Shown here: piece by piece, positions 33,352 through 41,600 of the stretch
Position numbering within the stretch: position 1 is the stretch's first letter
Layout: every line of letters starts with the position of its first letter
The notes under the pieces: generated by a model
Told to the model about the DNA's origin: nothing
The model's database searches: none
The model's input: the letters and a program-made list of their open reading frames with translations, nothing else
Program-made: the position numbers and the translations under genes
Source of the DNA: Peptococcaceae bacterium
GTDB taxonomy: Bacteria; Bacillota; Desulfitobacteriia; Desulfitobacteriales; Syntrophobotulaceae
Assembly (NCBI GenBank): GCA_009778595.1
Contig: WRJI01000009.1
Coordinates: 1 to 49,368, forward strand
Direction: 5' to 3'
DNA length: 49,368 nt

Positions 33352-34656
33352 CTATTCCCGACACTCTACGCTGCACACGAGACTCTCCCATGCGCGCTCA
33401 ACCCTTCGCGAATGGTTCTCCGCAGAAAGCGAAGTATACAAGGCCACCAGCGGTTCCCCCTCCTCAACAAAGTCGCCGCATTTTTTACAGAGGCGGATCC
33501 CGGCATCGGGATCGATTCCATCGGGATCGATTCCATCACAACCTCCTCCGGACAAGCCGGCTCGACCCGCGCCAAGTTGCATAGCCGCCTGCCCGATACC
33601 CAGGGCATCCAAACGCGTGACCTTACCCCGGTTCGGACTTCGATAATAGATTGGCTCCAGGCATTGCCGCGCCTCCACCCTCTGTCGGAAAGCCTCCAGA
33701 TCCCCCCCTTGGGCAACCACGAATTCCCGGAACTTCATCCAGGCCGGACTCATGGTTCCTTGAAGCCCATGTTCCGCTAAGGCTCTCGCCCTCGACACAT
33801 CAGCCGCCCCACCGCCGACAACCAACATCCTGGCCGCCAGATCCAAACAGATCTCGCGCAGATCTTCAGGTCCCCCGCCCTGCAGGACCTCGATAGCCTC
33901 TACAACCTCAAGACTGTTGCCCACTGCGAACCCGAGAGGTTCCTCCATTGGGCTGATCAGGGCCTCGGTTGAACGTTCCAGATTTTCCCCGATGGCCACC
34001 ATGATATCAGCCAGTTGTCGAGCCTGATCCCGGGTTTTCATGAAAGCACCGGAGCCGTATTTGACATCGAGGACAATACCTTGAGCACCGGCGGCTATTT
34101 TTTTGCTCATAACGGATGAAGCGATTAAGGGAATCGAATCAATACAAGCGGTAACGTCCCGCAGAGCATACAGTTTCTTATCGGCAGGTGCCAGGAAAGT
34201 GCTCTGAGCGACAACAGCCAACCCGATTTCTTCCACTTGCCGGTACATTTCCTCTTCAGACAATTCCACCCGAAACCCCGGAATAGACAGCAATTTATCG
34301 ATCGTCCCGCCGGTGTGTCCAAGACCACGCCCCGACATTTTGGCCACCGGGACTCCACAGGCTGCCACAAGGGGGCCCACCACAAGAGTCGTCTTATCTC
34401 CGACACCGCCGGTGCTATGTTTATCGACAACAACCCGATCCCCCAAGTGCCAGTCCAGCATCCGTCCGCTTTGCGCCATAGCCAGGGTCAACGCTGCGGT
34501 TTCTTCTGTATCCATACCTTGAAAGTACACCGCCATGGCCCAAGCCGCCATCTGGCAATCGGGTATCGTTCCTGCTGTATATCCCTGAACAATAAAAGCG
34601 ATCTCTTCACCGCTCAGCTTTTTGCCGTTCCGTTTCTTTTCGATAAGTTCAAACAT
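33352..34656 (-). CDS. pdp: Pyrimidine-nucleoside / thymidine phosphorylase
   Basis: A 434-residue enzyme of the thymidine/pyrimidine-nucleoside phosphorylase family, which splits thymidine or uridine with phosphate for nucleoside salvage. The family signature SGRGLGHTGGTIDKL is present, as are the phosphate-binding KHSTGGVGDKTT, the base-binding YALRDVTACIDSIPLIASS segment, and the C-terminal barrel-hybrid domain. ATG 34656 has GAGGAG upstream. Odd: in the C-terminal domain a 15-base duplication (33504-33533) encodes GIDPD twice in a row in a Gly-rich loop. Its 3' end lies just before the promoter of the Uma2-ung operon. It may be either Pdp or DeoA; sequence alone does not settle the preferred base. 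Confidence 0.95.
   Translation of the reverse strand: MFELIEKKRNGKKLSGEEIAFIVQGYTAGTIPDCQMAAWAMAVYFQGMDTEETAALTLAMAQSGRMLDWHLGDRVVVDKHSTGGVGDKTTLVVGPLVAACGVPVAKMSGRGLGHTGGTIDKLLSIPGFRVELSEEEMYRQVEEIGLAVVAQSTFLAPADKKLYALRDVTACIDSIPLIASSVMSKKIAAGAQGIVLDVKYGSGAFMKTRDQARQLADIMVAIGENLERSTEALISPMEEPLGFAVGNSLEVVEAIEVLQGGGPEDLREICLDLAARMLVVGGGAADVSRARALAEHGLQGTMSPAWMKFREFVVAQGGDLEAFRQRVEARQCLEPIYYRSPNRGKVTRLDALGIGQAAMQLGAGRAGLSGGGCDGIDPDGIDPDAGIRLCKKCGDFVEEGEPLVALYTSLSAENHSRRVERAWESLVCSVECRE
33504..33533. repeat. 15-bp tandem duplication in the phosphorylase gene
   Basis: Two identical copies of a 15-base unit (33504-33518 and 33519-33533) encode the doubled GIDPD in a loop of the C-terminal domain. 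The frame is kept. Confidence 0.9.
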
Positions 34657-34680
34657 GTCTGCCTCGTCTCCTCAAGTATG

Positions 34681-34709
34681 TTGCCCTCGGCAACAATTTC
34701 GTGTAGAAT
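34681..34709 (+). promoter_or_regulatory. Probable promoter of the M50 protease gene
   Basis: TTGCCC (34681-34686) and TAGAAT (34704-34709) are 17 bases apart, 39 bases upstream of ATG 34748. The -35 hexamer matches four of six consensus positions and the -10 five of six. The -35 is part of a small inverted repeat TTGCC-CTC-GGCAA (34681-34693). Confidence 0.6.
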
Positions 34710-34747
34710 AAGGTTGGTCAACTGAAACAGGGGGGATATCAGAAAAT

Positions 34748-35413
34748 ATGCTTAACATGCTGATAAACGGAAACTTTGCCGACGCGGGAACATTCCTCTT
34801 GGCCGGAGCCTTTATTGTCCTTGTCGCTCTTCCTATCCATGAGCTGGCCCACGCTTTCGTAGCGTTCAAGCTGGGGGATTCCACCGCTAAGGATATGCGG
34901 CGCTTAACCCTCAACCCCATTTCTCATCTTGATCCTGTCGGTTCCGTGCTTATTCTGTTATTCGGTTTCGGTTGGGCCAAACCTGTCCCTATTAACATGA
35001 ACAATTTTCGCAACCCTAAACAGGGTATGGCGATCTCCGCATTAGCCGGTCCTGTATCGAACGTCCTTGTCTCATTCATTGTCCTGACCTTGTTCATCAT
35101 CGTTGCCAAATTCGGTCTTGTGGGTATCAACACAGCCGGTGCTCTCAGTGCTTTTTTCTTCTATGCAATCATGATAAATCTTTGGTTGGCAGCTTTTAAT
35201 CTGATTCCTCTGCCACCCTTAGACGGTTCCCATATTCTGAAATCCTTCCTGTCAACACGCGCCTACTACAAGTTCTCTCAATATGAACAATATTCCTTCA
35301 TCATTGTCTTGGTTCTGCTGATGACCGGAATCCTGAGCAAACCCATAATGTTTATTAGCGACGGGCTTTATAGCTTGATCACTTTCCCGTATGAACTCCT
35401 TGGTATTCTCTAA
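34748..35413 (+). CDS. Site-2 protease-type M50 membrane metalloprotease
   Basis: A 221-residue membrane protein of the M50 family, in the short form found in many Bacillota (YwhC-like). It has a zinc-binding HELAH in the first helix region (PIHELAHAFVAFKLGD), four or five further hydrophobic segments, and the third-ligand motif NLIPLPPLDGSHIL. Such proteases cut within the membrane; substrates of this subgroup are not known. GGGGGG lies about 12 bases upstream of ATG 34748. It converges on thiD, with a 12-bp hairpin in the gap. Confidence 0.93.
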   Translation: MLNMLINGNFADAGTFLLAGAFIVLVALPIHELAHAFVAFKLGDSTAKDMRRLTLNPISHLDPVGSVLILLFGFGWAKPVPINMNNFRNPKQGMAISALAGPVSNVLVSFIVLTLFIIVAKFGLVGINTAGALSAFFFYAIMINLWLAAFNLIPLPPLDGSHILKSFLSTRAYYKFSQYEQYSFIIVLVLLMTGILSKPIMFISDGLYSLITFPYELLGIL

Positions 35414-35414
35414 T

Positions 35415-35455
35415 GCGGGCTACGCCTGCATGAGAGACTTGCGGGCGTAGCCCGC
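35415..35455. repeat. 12-bp perfect inverted repeat between convergent genes
   Basis: Arms 35415-35426 (GCGGGCTACGCC) and 35444-35455 are exact reverse complements with a 17-base loop. The structure starts two bases after the M50 stop and its last base belongs to the thiD stop codon. Neither side has a T-tract, so it is at most an atypical bidirectional terminator. It shares the ACTTGCGGGC..AGCCCGC core with the hairpins at 24466 and 47245. Confidence 0.8.
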
Positions 35456-36291
35456 TAGTCTCCAATAATATGGTCAAGATCTAACCCATACTTATACAGC
35501 CCGTAGAAATGATGGGTCGGCCCATGGCCTTGGCCTATGGGTAACGCGTATCGGATCGCGGTCGTCACATAGGCTTTCGCCCTTCCGACTGCCTCTTGCA
35601 GGGTGAACCCTAAAGCCAGGTTGGCGGCGATTGCCGAAGAGAAAGTACATCCTGTGCCGTGGGTGTTTTTGGTATCGATTCGTTCAACACTGAATCTGTT
35701 GAACACCCAACCGTCATAAAGGATGTCTAACGCTTCTTTGCTTTCCGCATCTCCGCCAACAGCATGACCGCCCTTTATCAGGACGTTTTTGCAACCCATT
35801 TTTAGGATCGCCTCTGCGGCTTTTTCCATATCTGTTTCGTTGGTAATTGCCATTCCGGCGATTTTCTCAGCTTCCGGGATATTCGGCGTTATCAGATCTC
35901 CCAAAGGGATAACCTGTTGAATCAAGGTCTCGATAGAATCCGGATCCATCAAGGGACAGCCGTTTTTGGCATACATAACCGGGTCAATCACGATATTGCG
36001 CGGCGCGTACTGCCGGAGCTTTCGTGCAACCGTCTCCATCGCCCCAGCCTGGGACAACATACCGATCTTCACCGCATCTACCCCAATATCCTCAAACACA
36101 GCGTCGATTTGCTTCTCTATCATGTCCGGCGTGATATCCTGGATATCGATAACACGACTGGTGTTCTCCGCGACCACAGAAACAATCGCGCTCATACCAA
36201 AAACCCCATGGGCCGAAAAGGTTTTCAAATCGGCTTGTATCCCGGCGCCGCCACTGCAATCGGACCCGGCGATAGTGAGAACTTTTCTCAT
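35455..36291 (-). CDS. thiD: Hydroxymethylpyrimidine/phosphomethylpyrimidine kinase (or PdxK-like kinase)
   Basis: A 278-residue kinase of the ThiD/PdxK ribokinase-like family. The N-terminus (LTIAGSDCSGGAGIQADLKT) is the typical substrate-binding start; ITPNIPEAEKIAG, NVLIKGGH and the anion-hole motif HGTGCTFSSAIAANLA follow. ThiD phosphorylates hydroxymethylpyrimidine in thiamine synthesis, and some close members also act on pyridoxal. ATG 36291 has GGAGGGTTT upstream and lies three bases after the stop of the ABC ATPase. So thiD is probably the last gene of the amino acid importer operon, an unusual pairing. No TPP riboswitch is visible. Confidence 0.92.
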   Translation of the reverse strand: MRKVLTIAGSDCSGGAGIQADLKTFSAHGVFGMSAIVSVVAENTSRVIDIQDITPDMIEKQIDAVFEDIGVDAVKIGMLSQAGAMETVARKLRQYAPRNIVIDPVMYAKNGCPLMDPDSIETLIQQVIPLGDLITPNIPEAEKIAGMAITNETDMEKAAEAILKMGCKNVLIKGGHAVGGDAESKEALDILYDGWVFNRFSVERIDTKNTHGTGCTFSSAIAANLALGFTLQEAVGRAKAYVTTAIRYALPIGQGHGPTHHFYGLYKYGLDLDHIIGD

Positions 36292-36294
36292 GTT

Positions 36295-37020
36295 TCAAAC
36301 CCTCCACTCCAACAATTTTGACAAAAACCCCTGCAACTCTGTCGTCTCAGGTGCCCGAAACACCTCTTCACTATTTCCGTACTCCAACACCCTGCCCTCG
36401 CACAGAAACGCGACTTTGTCACAAGCATGCAAAGCGAACCCCATTTCATGAGTCGCGACGATGAAAGACAGATTCTCCTCTTTCAGTTCCCGAATCATAT
36501 TCAGGACTTCGGTGGTATATTCAGGATCAAGGGACGATGTGGGCTCATCCAGCAACAACATACCCGGCTTCGGCGCCACTGCTCTGGCAATGGCAATCCG
36601 CTGTTTCTGCCCCCCGGAAAGTTGCGCCGGTTTCTTATCCCCCTCTTGGGTCAGTCCAAACCGCTCCAGCAACGTCTCCGTTCTTTCCCTCGCCTGTTCC
36701 CCGGCAACCCCATGGACTTTGACCAACGGCAACATGATGTTATCCCTCGCGCTCAAATGTGAGAACAAGCCCCCATGTTGAAACACGAACCCCACCTTTT
36801 TCCGATAAGTCTCATGATCAACGGCCCTGTCGCCGCCAAGGTCAGCTGTTCCCTCCGACGCGGGAATCAGACCGCCCAGGATTCTGAGCAACGTTGATTT
36901 CCCGCAACCGGAACGACCGATTAACGCCATGGTTTTGACCTCATCATTGAACTCAATCCCCTGCAAGACATAGCGATTGCCGTCAAAAGTTTTCGATAAA
37001 TGCCTTATTTCAAGCCGCAA
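36295..37020 (-). CDS. Polar amino acid ABC importer, ATP-binding subunit
   Basis: About 241 residues, of the GlnQ/HisP group: Walker A (GRSGCGKST), Q-loop (VFQHGGLF, which differs from the usual QxFNLF), signature (LSGGQKQRIAIARAV), Walker B (LLLDEPTSSLDPE), switch His (VATHEMGFA). I place the start at TTG 37020, seven bases after GGAGG; a TTG two codons upstream is too close to that site. The start overlaps the permease stop by 11 bases. It should energise uptake of an amino acid by the two proteins encoded upstream. Confidence 0.93.
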   Translation of the reverse strand: MRLEIRHLSKTFDGNRYVLQGIEFNDEVKTMALIGRSGCGKSTLLRILGGLIPASEGTADLGGDRAVDHETYRKKVGFVFQHGGLFSHLSARDNIMLPLVKVHGVAGEQARERTETLLERFGLTQEGDKKPAQLSGGQKQRIAIARAVAPKPGMLLLDEPTSSLDPEYTTEVLNMIRELKEENLSFIVATHEMGFALHACDKVAFLCEGRVLEYGNSEEVFRAPETTELQGFLSKLLEWRV

Positions 37021-37783
37021 AAGCAAACCTCCGTTCCAACCGCTTGCTCATCAGCGAAACCGGGAGCGTCAACACCAGATACAGCACCCCCAAGAACAGA
37101 TAACACTCAAACAACTTAAAATTCACAGCGCTGATTTCCCGCATCGTTTGTGTCAGCTCGATCACCGCGATAACAGACAGCAGCGAAGAATCCTTGATGA
37201 CAGACGCAAACTGTCCTGTTAAGGCCGGCAGCGTCCGTGCCGTAAGTTGGGGCAAAACCACCAGCGTCAAGATCTGTCTCTTTGTAAACCCCACCGCTTT
37301 AGCCGCCTCCAGCTGGGTCTCGTCCATAGACAGAAGGCTGCCCCGAACAATCTCCGCGATATAGGCCCCCTCGAAAATCGACAGAATCAGAACGCCGCAA
37401 ATGAATCGATTCTCGATCCCAAACGCCGTTCCCACAATATAGAAGAACAGATAAATCTGCATAATCAGAGGCGTCCCCCGAATAAAAGTCACATACAATT
37501 TGGCCAGATAGCGCAGAATCAACACGCGGCTTGACTGACCCACAGCACTAACAATACCCAGAAGCAAACTGACCACCATACCGGAAAGACTCAGGGCGAC
37601 CGTCATCAGGAACCCGGAAAACAACCTTCCCCGCAAATCCGGCAAAAAGGAGAAATCGAAAGACACACCGATCCTCGAAAGGGCAAGCCAAAACACCCAT
37701 ACCAAAATCACGCACAAAAGCAACATATTGAACGCCGCTTGCCAGAGTCGGATTTTCTCATGGTTGGCTACAAAAATATTCAT
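37010..37783 (-). CDS. Polar amino acid ABC importer, permease
   Basis: A 257-residue permease of the His/Glu/Gln/Arg/opine family. It has five or six membrane helices and the EAA loop EAAKAVGFTKRQILTLVVLP that docks to the ATPase, plus the family-typical YVTFIRGTPLIMQIYLFFY. ATG 37783 overlaps the stop of the binding-protein gene (ATGA), which indicates translational coupling. Length and layout are normal. Confidence 0.94.
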   Translation of the reverse strand: MNIFVANHEKIRLWQAAFNMLLLCVILVWVFWLALSRIGVSFDFSFLPDLRGRLFSGFLMTVALSLSGMVVSLLLGIVSAVGQSSRVLILRYLAKLYVTFIRGTPLIMQIYLFFYIVGTAFGIENRFICGVLILSIFEGAYIAEIVRGSLLSMDETQLEAAKAVGFTKRQILTLVVLPQLTARTLPALTGQFASVIKDSSLLSVIAVIELTQTMREISAVNFKLFECYLFLGVLYLVLTLPVSLMSKRLERRFAFAA

Positions 37784-38592
37784 GGGTTCGCCAAATCAAA
37801 AAACCAATGAAATCCCAGCTCCGTAAAAGCCTTCTTCTCTTCTTTTAGATATTTTTCTGTCAACGTGTCAAACCCACCTTCAGCGGTATACTTTTGGATG
37901 AAGAGATTGATCTCGTCCAGAAGCTCCGTGTTGCCCTTTTTTACAGCGGCTCCCCAGAACTCAACGTTTTGGAAAGGAACAAAGATAGCCGTCGTGGTAT
38001 CCGGATAGCTCTGGTTTTTGCGATAAATCGTCAGCTGATCGTACAAAAAACCATCCGCTTTCCCTTGAGATACCTCCATCACGCAGGCGCTCTCGTCGGC
38101 CAGAGAGATAATCTCCGCGTTTGTCAGGTTTTCCTGCGCAAACAGATACCCAGTCGATCCCGTCTTGACAGCCACCTTTTTGCCCGGCTGATTCAAATCA
38201 TCAATACTGGTTATTTCAGAATCTTTATTGGCCAAAATAGCCAACAAAGAATTCGCATAAGGATCCGAAAAATCCACTTCCTTTTTACGCGCTTCCGTAA
38301 TAGTCATCGAGGAAACAACCACATCGGCTTTGCCGGTTTGTAAGGACGGGATCAAACCGTCCCAAGCGGTATTAACAATCTCCACATCTCTCCCCAAATA
38401 CGCCCCCAGGGCTTTGACAAAGTCCACACTGACACCGACAGGGGCCCCCAGGTTGTCCTTTGTTTCAAAAGGCGGATAATCCAGTTCCATGGCGACAATC
38501 AGTTTATCGCTCTTTTCCGCGCAGCCAGCCAAAGGAAAAACACTCATAACCAACAGACATCCCATAACCAATACCGCAACCCATTTTTTCAT
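37780..38592 (-). CDS. Polar amino acid ABC importer, substrate-binding lipoprotein
   Basis: A 270-residue lipoprotein with a signal peptide and lipobox LAGC (Cys near residue 24), followed by a family 3 solute-binding domain: YPPFETKDNLGAPVGVSVDF, VNTAWDGLIPSLQTGKADVV, SMTITEARKKEVDFSDPY. These are the residues that usually bind the alpha-amino and carboxyl groups of a polar amino acid. GAGGAGG lies seven bases before ATG 38592, and the promoter at 38655-38683 lies within the tail of the YD-repeat gene. It is the first gene of the importer operon. Confidence 0.95.
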   Translation of the reverse strand: MKKWVAVLVMGCLLVMSVFPLAGCAEKSDKLIVAMELDYPPFETKDNLGAPVGVSVDFVKALGAYLGRDVEIVNTAWDGLIPSLQTGKADVVVSSMTITEARKKEVDFSDPYANSLLAILANKDSEITSIDDLNQPGKKVAVKTGSTGYLFAQENLTNAEIISLADESACVMEVSQGKADGFLYDQLTIYRKNQSYPDTTTAIFVPFQNVEFWGAAVKKGNTELLDEINLFIQKYTAEGGFDTLTEKYLKEEKKAFTELGFHWFFDLANP

Positions 38593-38624
38593 GTAAAAAC
38601 CTCCTCAATCGCTCTCTTGTGCGC

Positions 38625-41600
38625 CTAAGTATGATAATTTTCTTTCCTTCTACAATAATATAGACTTGGAGCGAATATGTAAAGGCAACACGAAAGACAT
38701 TCGTACATCCGGGCTTTGGCATGGTGGATCTGGAGGACGTTGTCGTAGGCGTACGTTGTATATTCAGTAACCAGGTCCAGTTCCCTGCCGTTTTCTGTGA
38801 GGGGTTGGCTTTTTGTGCCGCATCCCATGGGTGCGGGTGTTCCCCAGGGGTCATAACCGGCGCTGCTTCTGACAGCGCCTTTGCTGTCGGTGATGCTGTC
38901 GGTGCTGCCTTGTTTGTCGTGGTGGTAGTAGTAGGCCCGGCCTTTGTCTGCGGGGTCGGGGCTGTTGATGATGACTTGTGTTTTGTCAAGGCCGTAGATA
39001 TAGGTGTATTTGTTGTTGTTGTTGTTGTTGGTTGTGCCGGTTGTGCCGGTTTCTTGTTCTGTGAGTTTGTCCAGCAGGGGGCTGGTGTAGTCGATGGTGT
39101 TGGTTTTGTCTATGCCGTCGGTTGCTGTTTGTTGGGTCTGGCCGATGACGGCGCCGAGGCTGTTGGTGCGGTAGGTGCTGGTTTCGTTTTGGGCGTTGAT
39201 GCCTTGGGTCATGTTGCCTAGGGTGTCGTATTGGTATTGGCTGGTTTCAACGGCGCCGGTGGGGATATTGTCGGTGCATTCCCTGCGGTCGGTGCGGATG
39301 AGGTTGCCGCGGTTGTCGTAGCTGTTGGTGGTGATGTGTGTGATGTTGTCGGTGTATTTGGTGGCGGCGGCGCTGGTTGTGCAGCGTTCGATTTCTTCTT
39401 TTTGGGTTTGTTGGTTTAGGGTGTTGTAGCTGTAGTTGGTGACTCTTTGGGTGTACGCGCTGGTGATTTTTCTTTCTTGGGTGAGGTTGCCCAGGGTGTC
39501 GTAGGTGTAGACGAATTGGACTTTGTAGAGGGGATTGCTGTAGGTGCTGCCGGCGAGTCGGTTCAGGGCGTCGTAACTGTAGGTGTTCTTTTCGGCGTAT
39601 TGGTCGCCGATTTTGGCTTTGGTTTCGCTGATGGTGTTGCCTTCGGGGTCGTATTTGTATTCGTATTTGATTTGTTTTTTGGGGACTTTGAGGGTTGTGT
39701 CGCTTTCTTGGATTTTGAGGAGTTGTCCGTTTTTGTCGTAGGTGTTTTCTTCCAGGATGCCGTTGGGGTATTTGACGGTGGCTTGTTGGCCGGTTTTGGT
39801 GTAGGTGTAGTTGGTGATTTGGGGTGCGGCTGTGTCGGTTTCTTTGTTGGTTTGGATCTGGGTGAGTTGGGTGAGGCTGTTGTAGGTTTTTGTGACGGTG
39901 CTGCCGTCGGGGTAGGTGATTTCGGTTTGGTTGCCGACGGGGTCGTATTGGTACCGGGTGGTTTGGCCGTTGGGGTCGGTGGTTTGGGTGAGTTGGTTTA
40001 TGAGGTCGTAGGTGAAGGTGTTGCGGCCTGTCCAGTCGTCGCTTTGTTTGAGGTTGCCTTCTTGGTCATATTGGTAGGTGGCGGTGGTGGCAGGGGTGCC
40101 AGGGGTGCCAGGGGTGGCAGGGGTGGCGGGGGGTTGGTCTGGGGCATATGTGGTGACGGTTTCTGTGAGGTTGCGGGCTTCGTAGGTGATTTTGGTGAGG
40201 ATGCCGTCGGGGTCGATGGTTTGGATCTGGTTGCCGTTGGGGTCGTATTGGTTGGTTGTGATGTTGTTTTGGGGGTCGATGGTTTGGGTGAGTCGGCCTT
40301 GTTTGTCGTAGCTGTAGGTTGTGATCTGGTGTTCGTTGATGCCGGCTTGGGGGTCGATGCGGTTTTGGATGACTTGGGTGAGTTGGTTCATGTTGTTGTA
40401 GGCGTAGGCGGTGACGGTGCCGTTGGCGTCTTGGGTTGCTGTGAGGTTGCCGTTGGGGTCGTAGGCGTATTGGGTGGTTTTTTTGTTTCGGTCGGTGACG
40501 CTTGTGACCCGGTTTTGTTTGTCGTAGGTGATTTTCTGGATTTTGCCTAGGGGGTCGGTGATTTCGATGGGTTGGTTCAGTTTGTCGTATTTGTATTTGG
40601 TGATGCCGGCCAGGGGGTCTTTGTCGGTTAGCAGGTTGCCGTTTTTGTCGTAGGTGTAGGTGCTGATGTTGCCTTGGTCGTCTTTGACGGTGCTGATTTG
40701 GCCGATGGGGGTGTACGTGTAGGTTGTGTGGGCGCCTTTGGCGTCGGTGATTTTGGTGATTCGGTCCATTTTGTCGTATTGGTATTGGGTGGTGTGGCCC
40801 AGGGCGTCGGTGATGGTTTCGATGCGGTTGCTTTTGTCGTAGGTTGTGTGGGTTTGGCCGGCGCGGGCGTCGGTGTAGATCGTGGCTCTGCCGTCGGCGT
40901 CGTAGGTTTGGGTTCTGATGTTGCCGAGGGGGTCGGTGGTTTGGGTGAGTCTGTTGTGGGTGTCGTAGGCGTAGTTTTGGCTGTTGCCTCGGGGATCGGT
41001 TTCTGTTGTGATGTTACTGTTGGCGTCATATTGGATGGTGCTTGTGTTGCCTTCGGCGTCTGTGATGGCGGTGAGTTTGTTGAGTTGGTTGTAGCTGTAT
41101 TGGATGATGCCGCCGTCGGCGTTGTGGATGGTTTCTATTTTGTTACAGGGGTCGTAGGTTAGGGTTGTGGTGTTGCCTAGGGGGTCGGTGATGGTTTTGA
41201 GCCGGTTTTTGGCGTCATAGGTGTAGGCGGTGATTTGGTTTAGGGCGTTGGTTTCTGTCAGTTGGTTGCCTTCGGGGTCGTAGGTTTTGCCGGTGATGCC
41301 GCCTGCGGCGTCTTTGACGGTTTCTTGTCTGCCGTTGGCGTCGTAGGTGATGGTGGTGAGGTTGGCCATGGGGTCTTTGATTGTGAGCAGGTTGCCGTTT
41401 CCGTCATAGGTGTAGGCGGTGACGGATTTGTTTTCGTCGGTGATGCTGATGAGGTTGCCGGCTTTGTCATATTTGTAGAGGATTGTGGTGGCGTCGGGGT
41501 TGGTTTGTTTGGTGAGCCGGTCTAGTGCGTCGTATTCCAGTTTGGTGATGTTTTTCATGGGGTCGATGACGGTTGTGATGTTGCCGTTTTTGTCGTAGTC

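Noticed and set aside
39447-40550. Long open frame antisense to the YD-repeat gene
   Set aside because: It is a low-complexity Val/Gly/Phe/Asp-rich shadow of the repetitive coding strand, without a ribosome binding site or family match.
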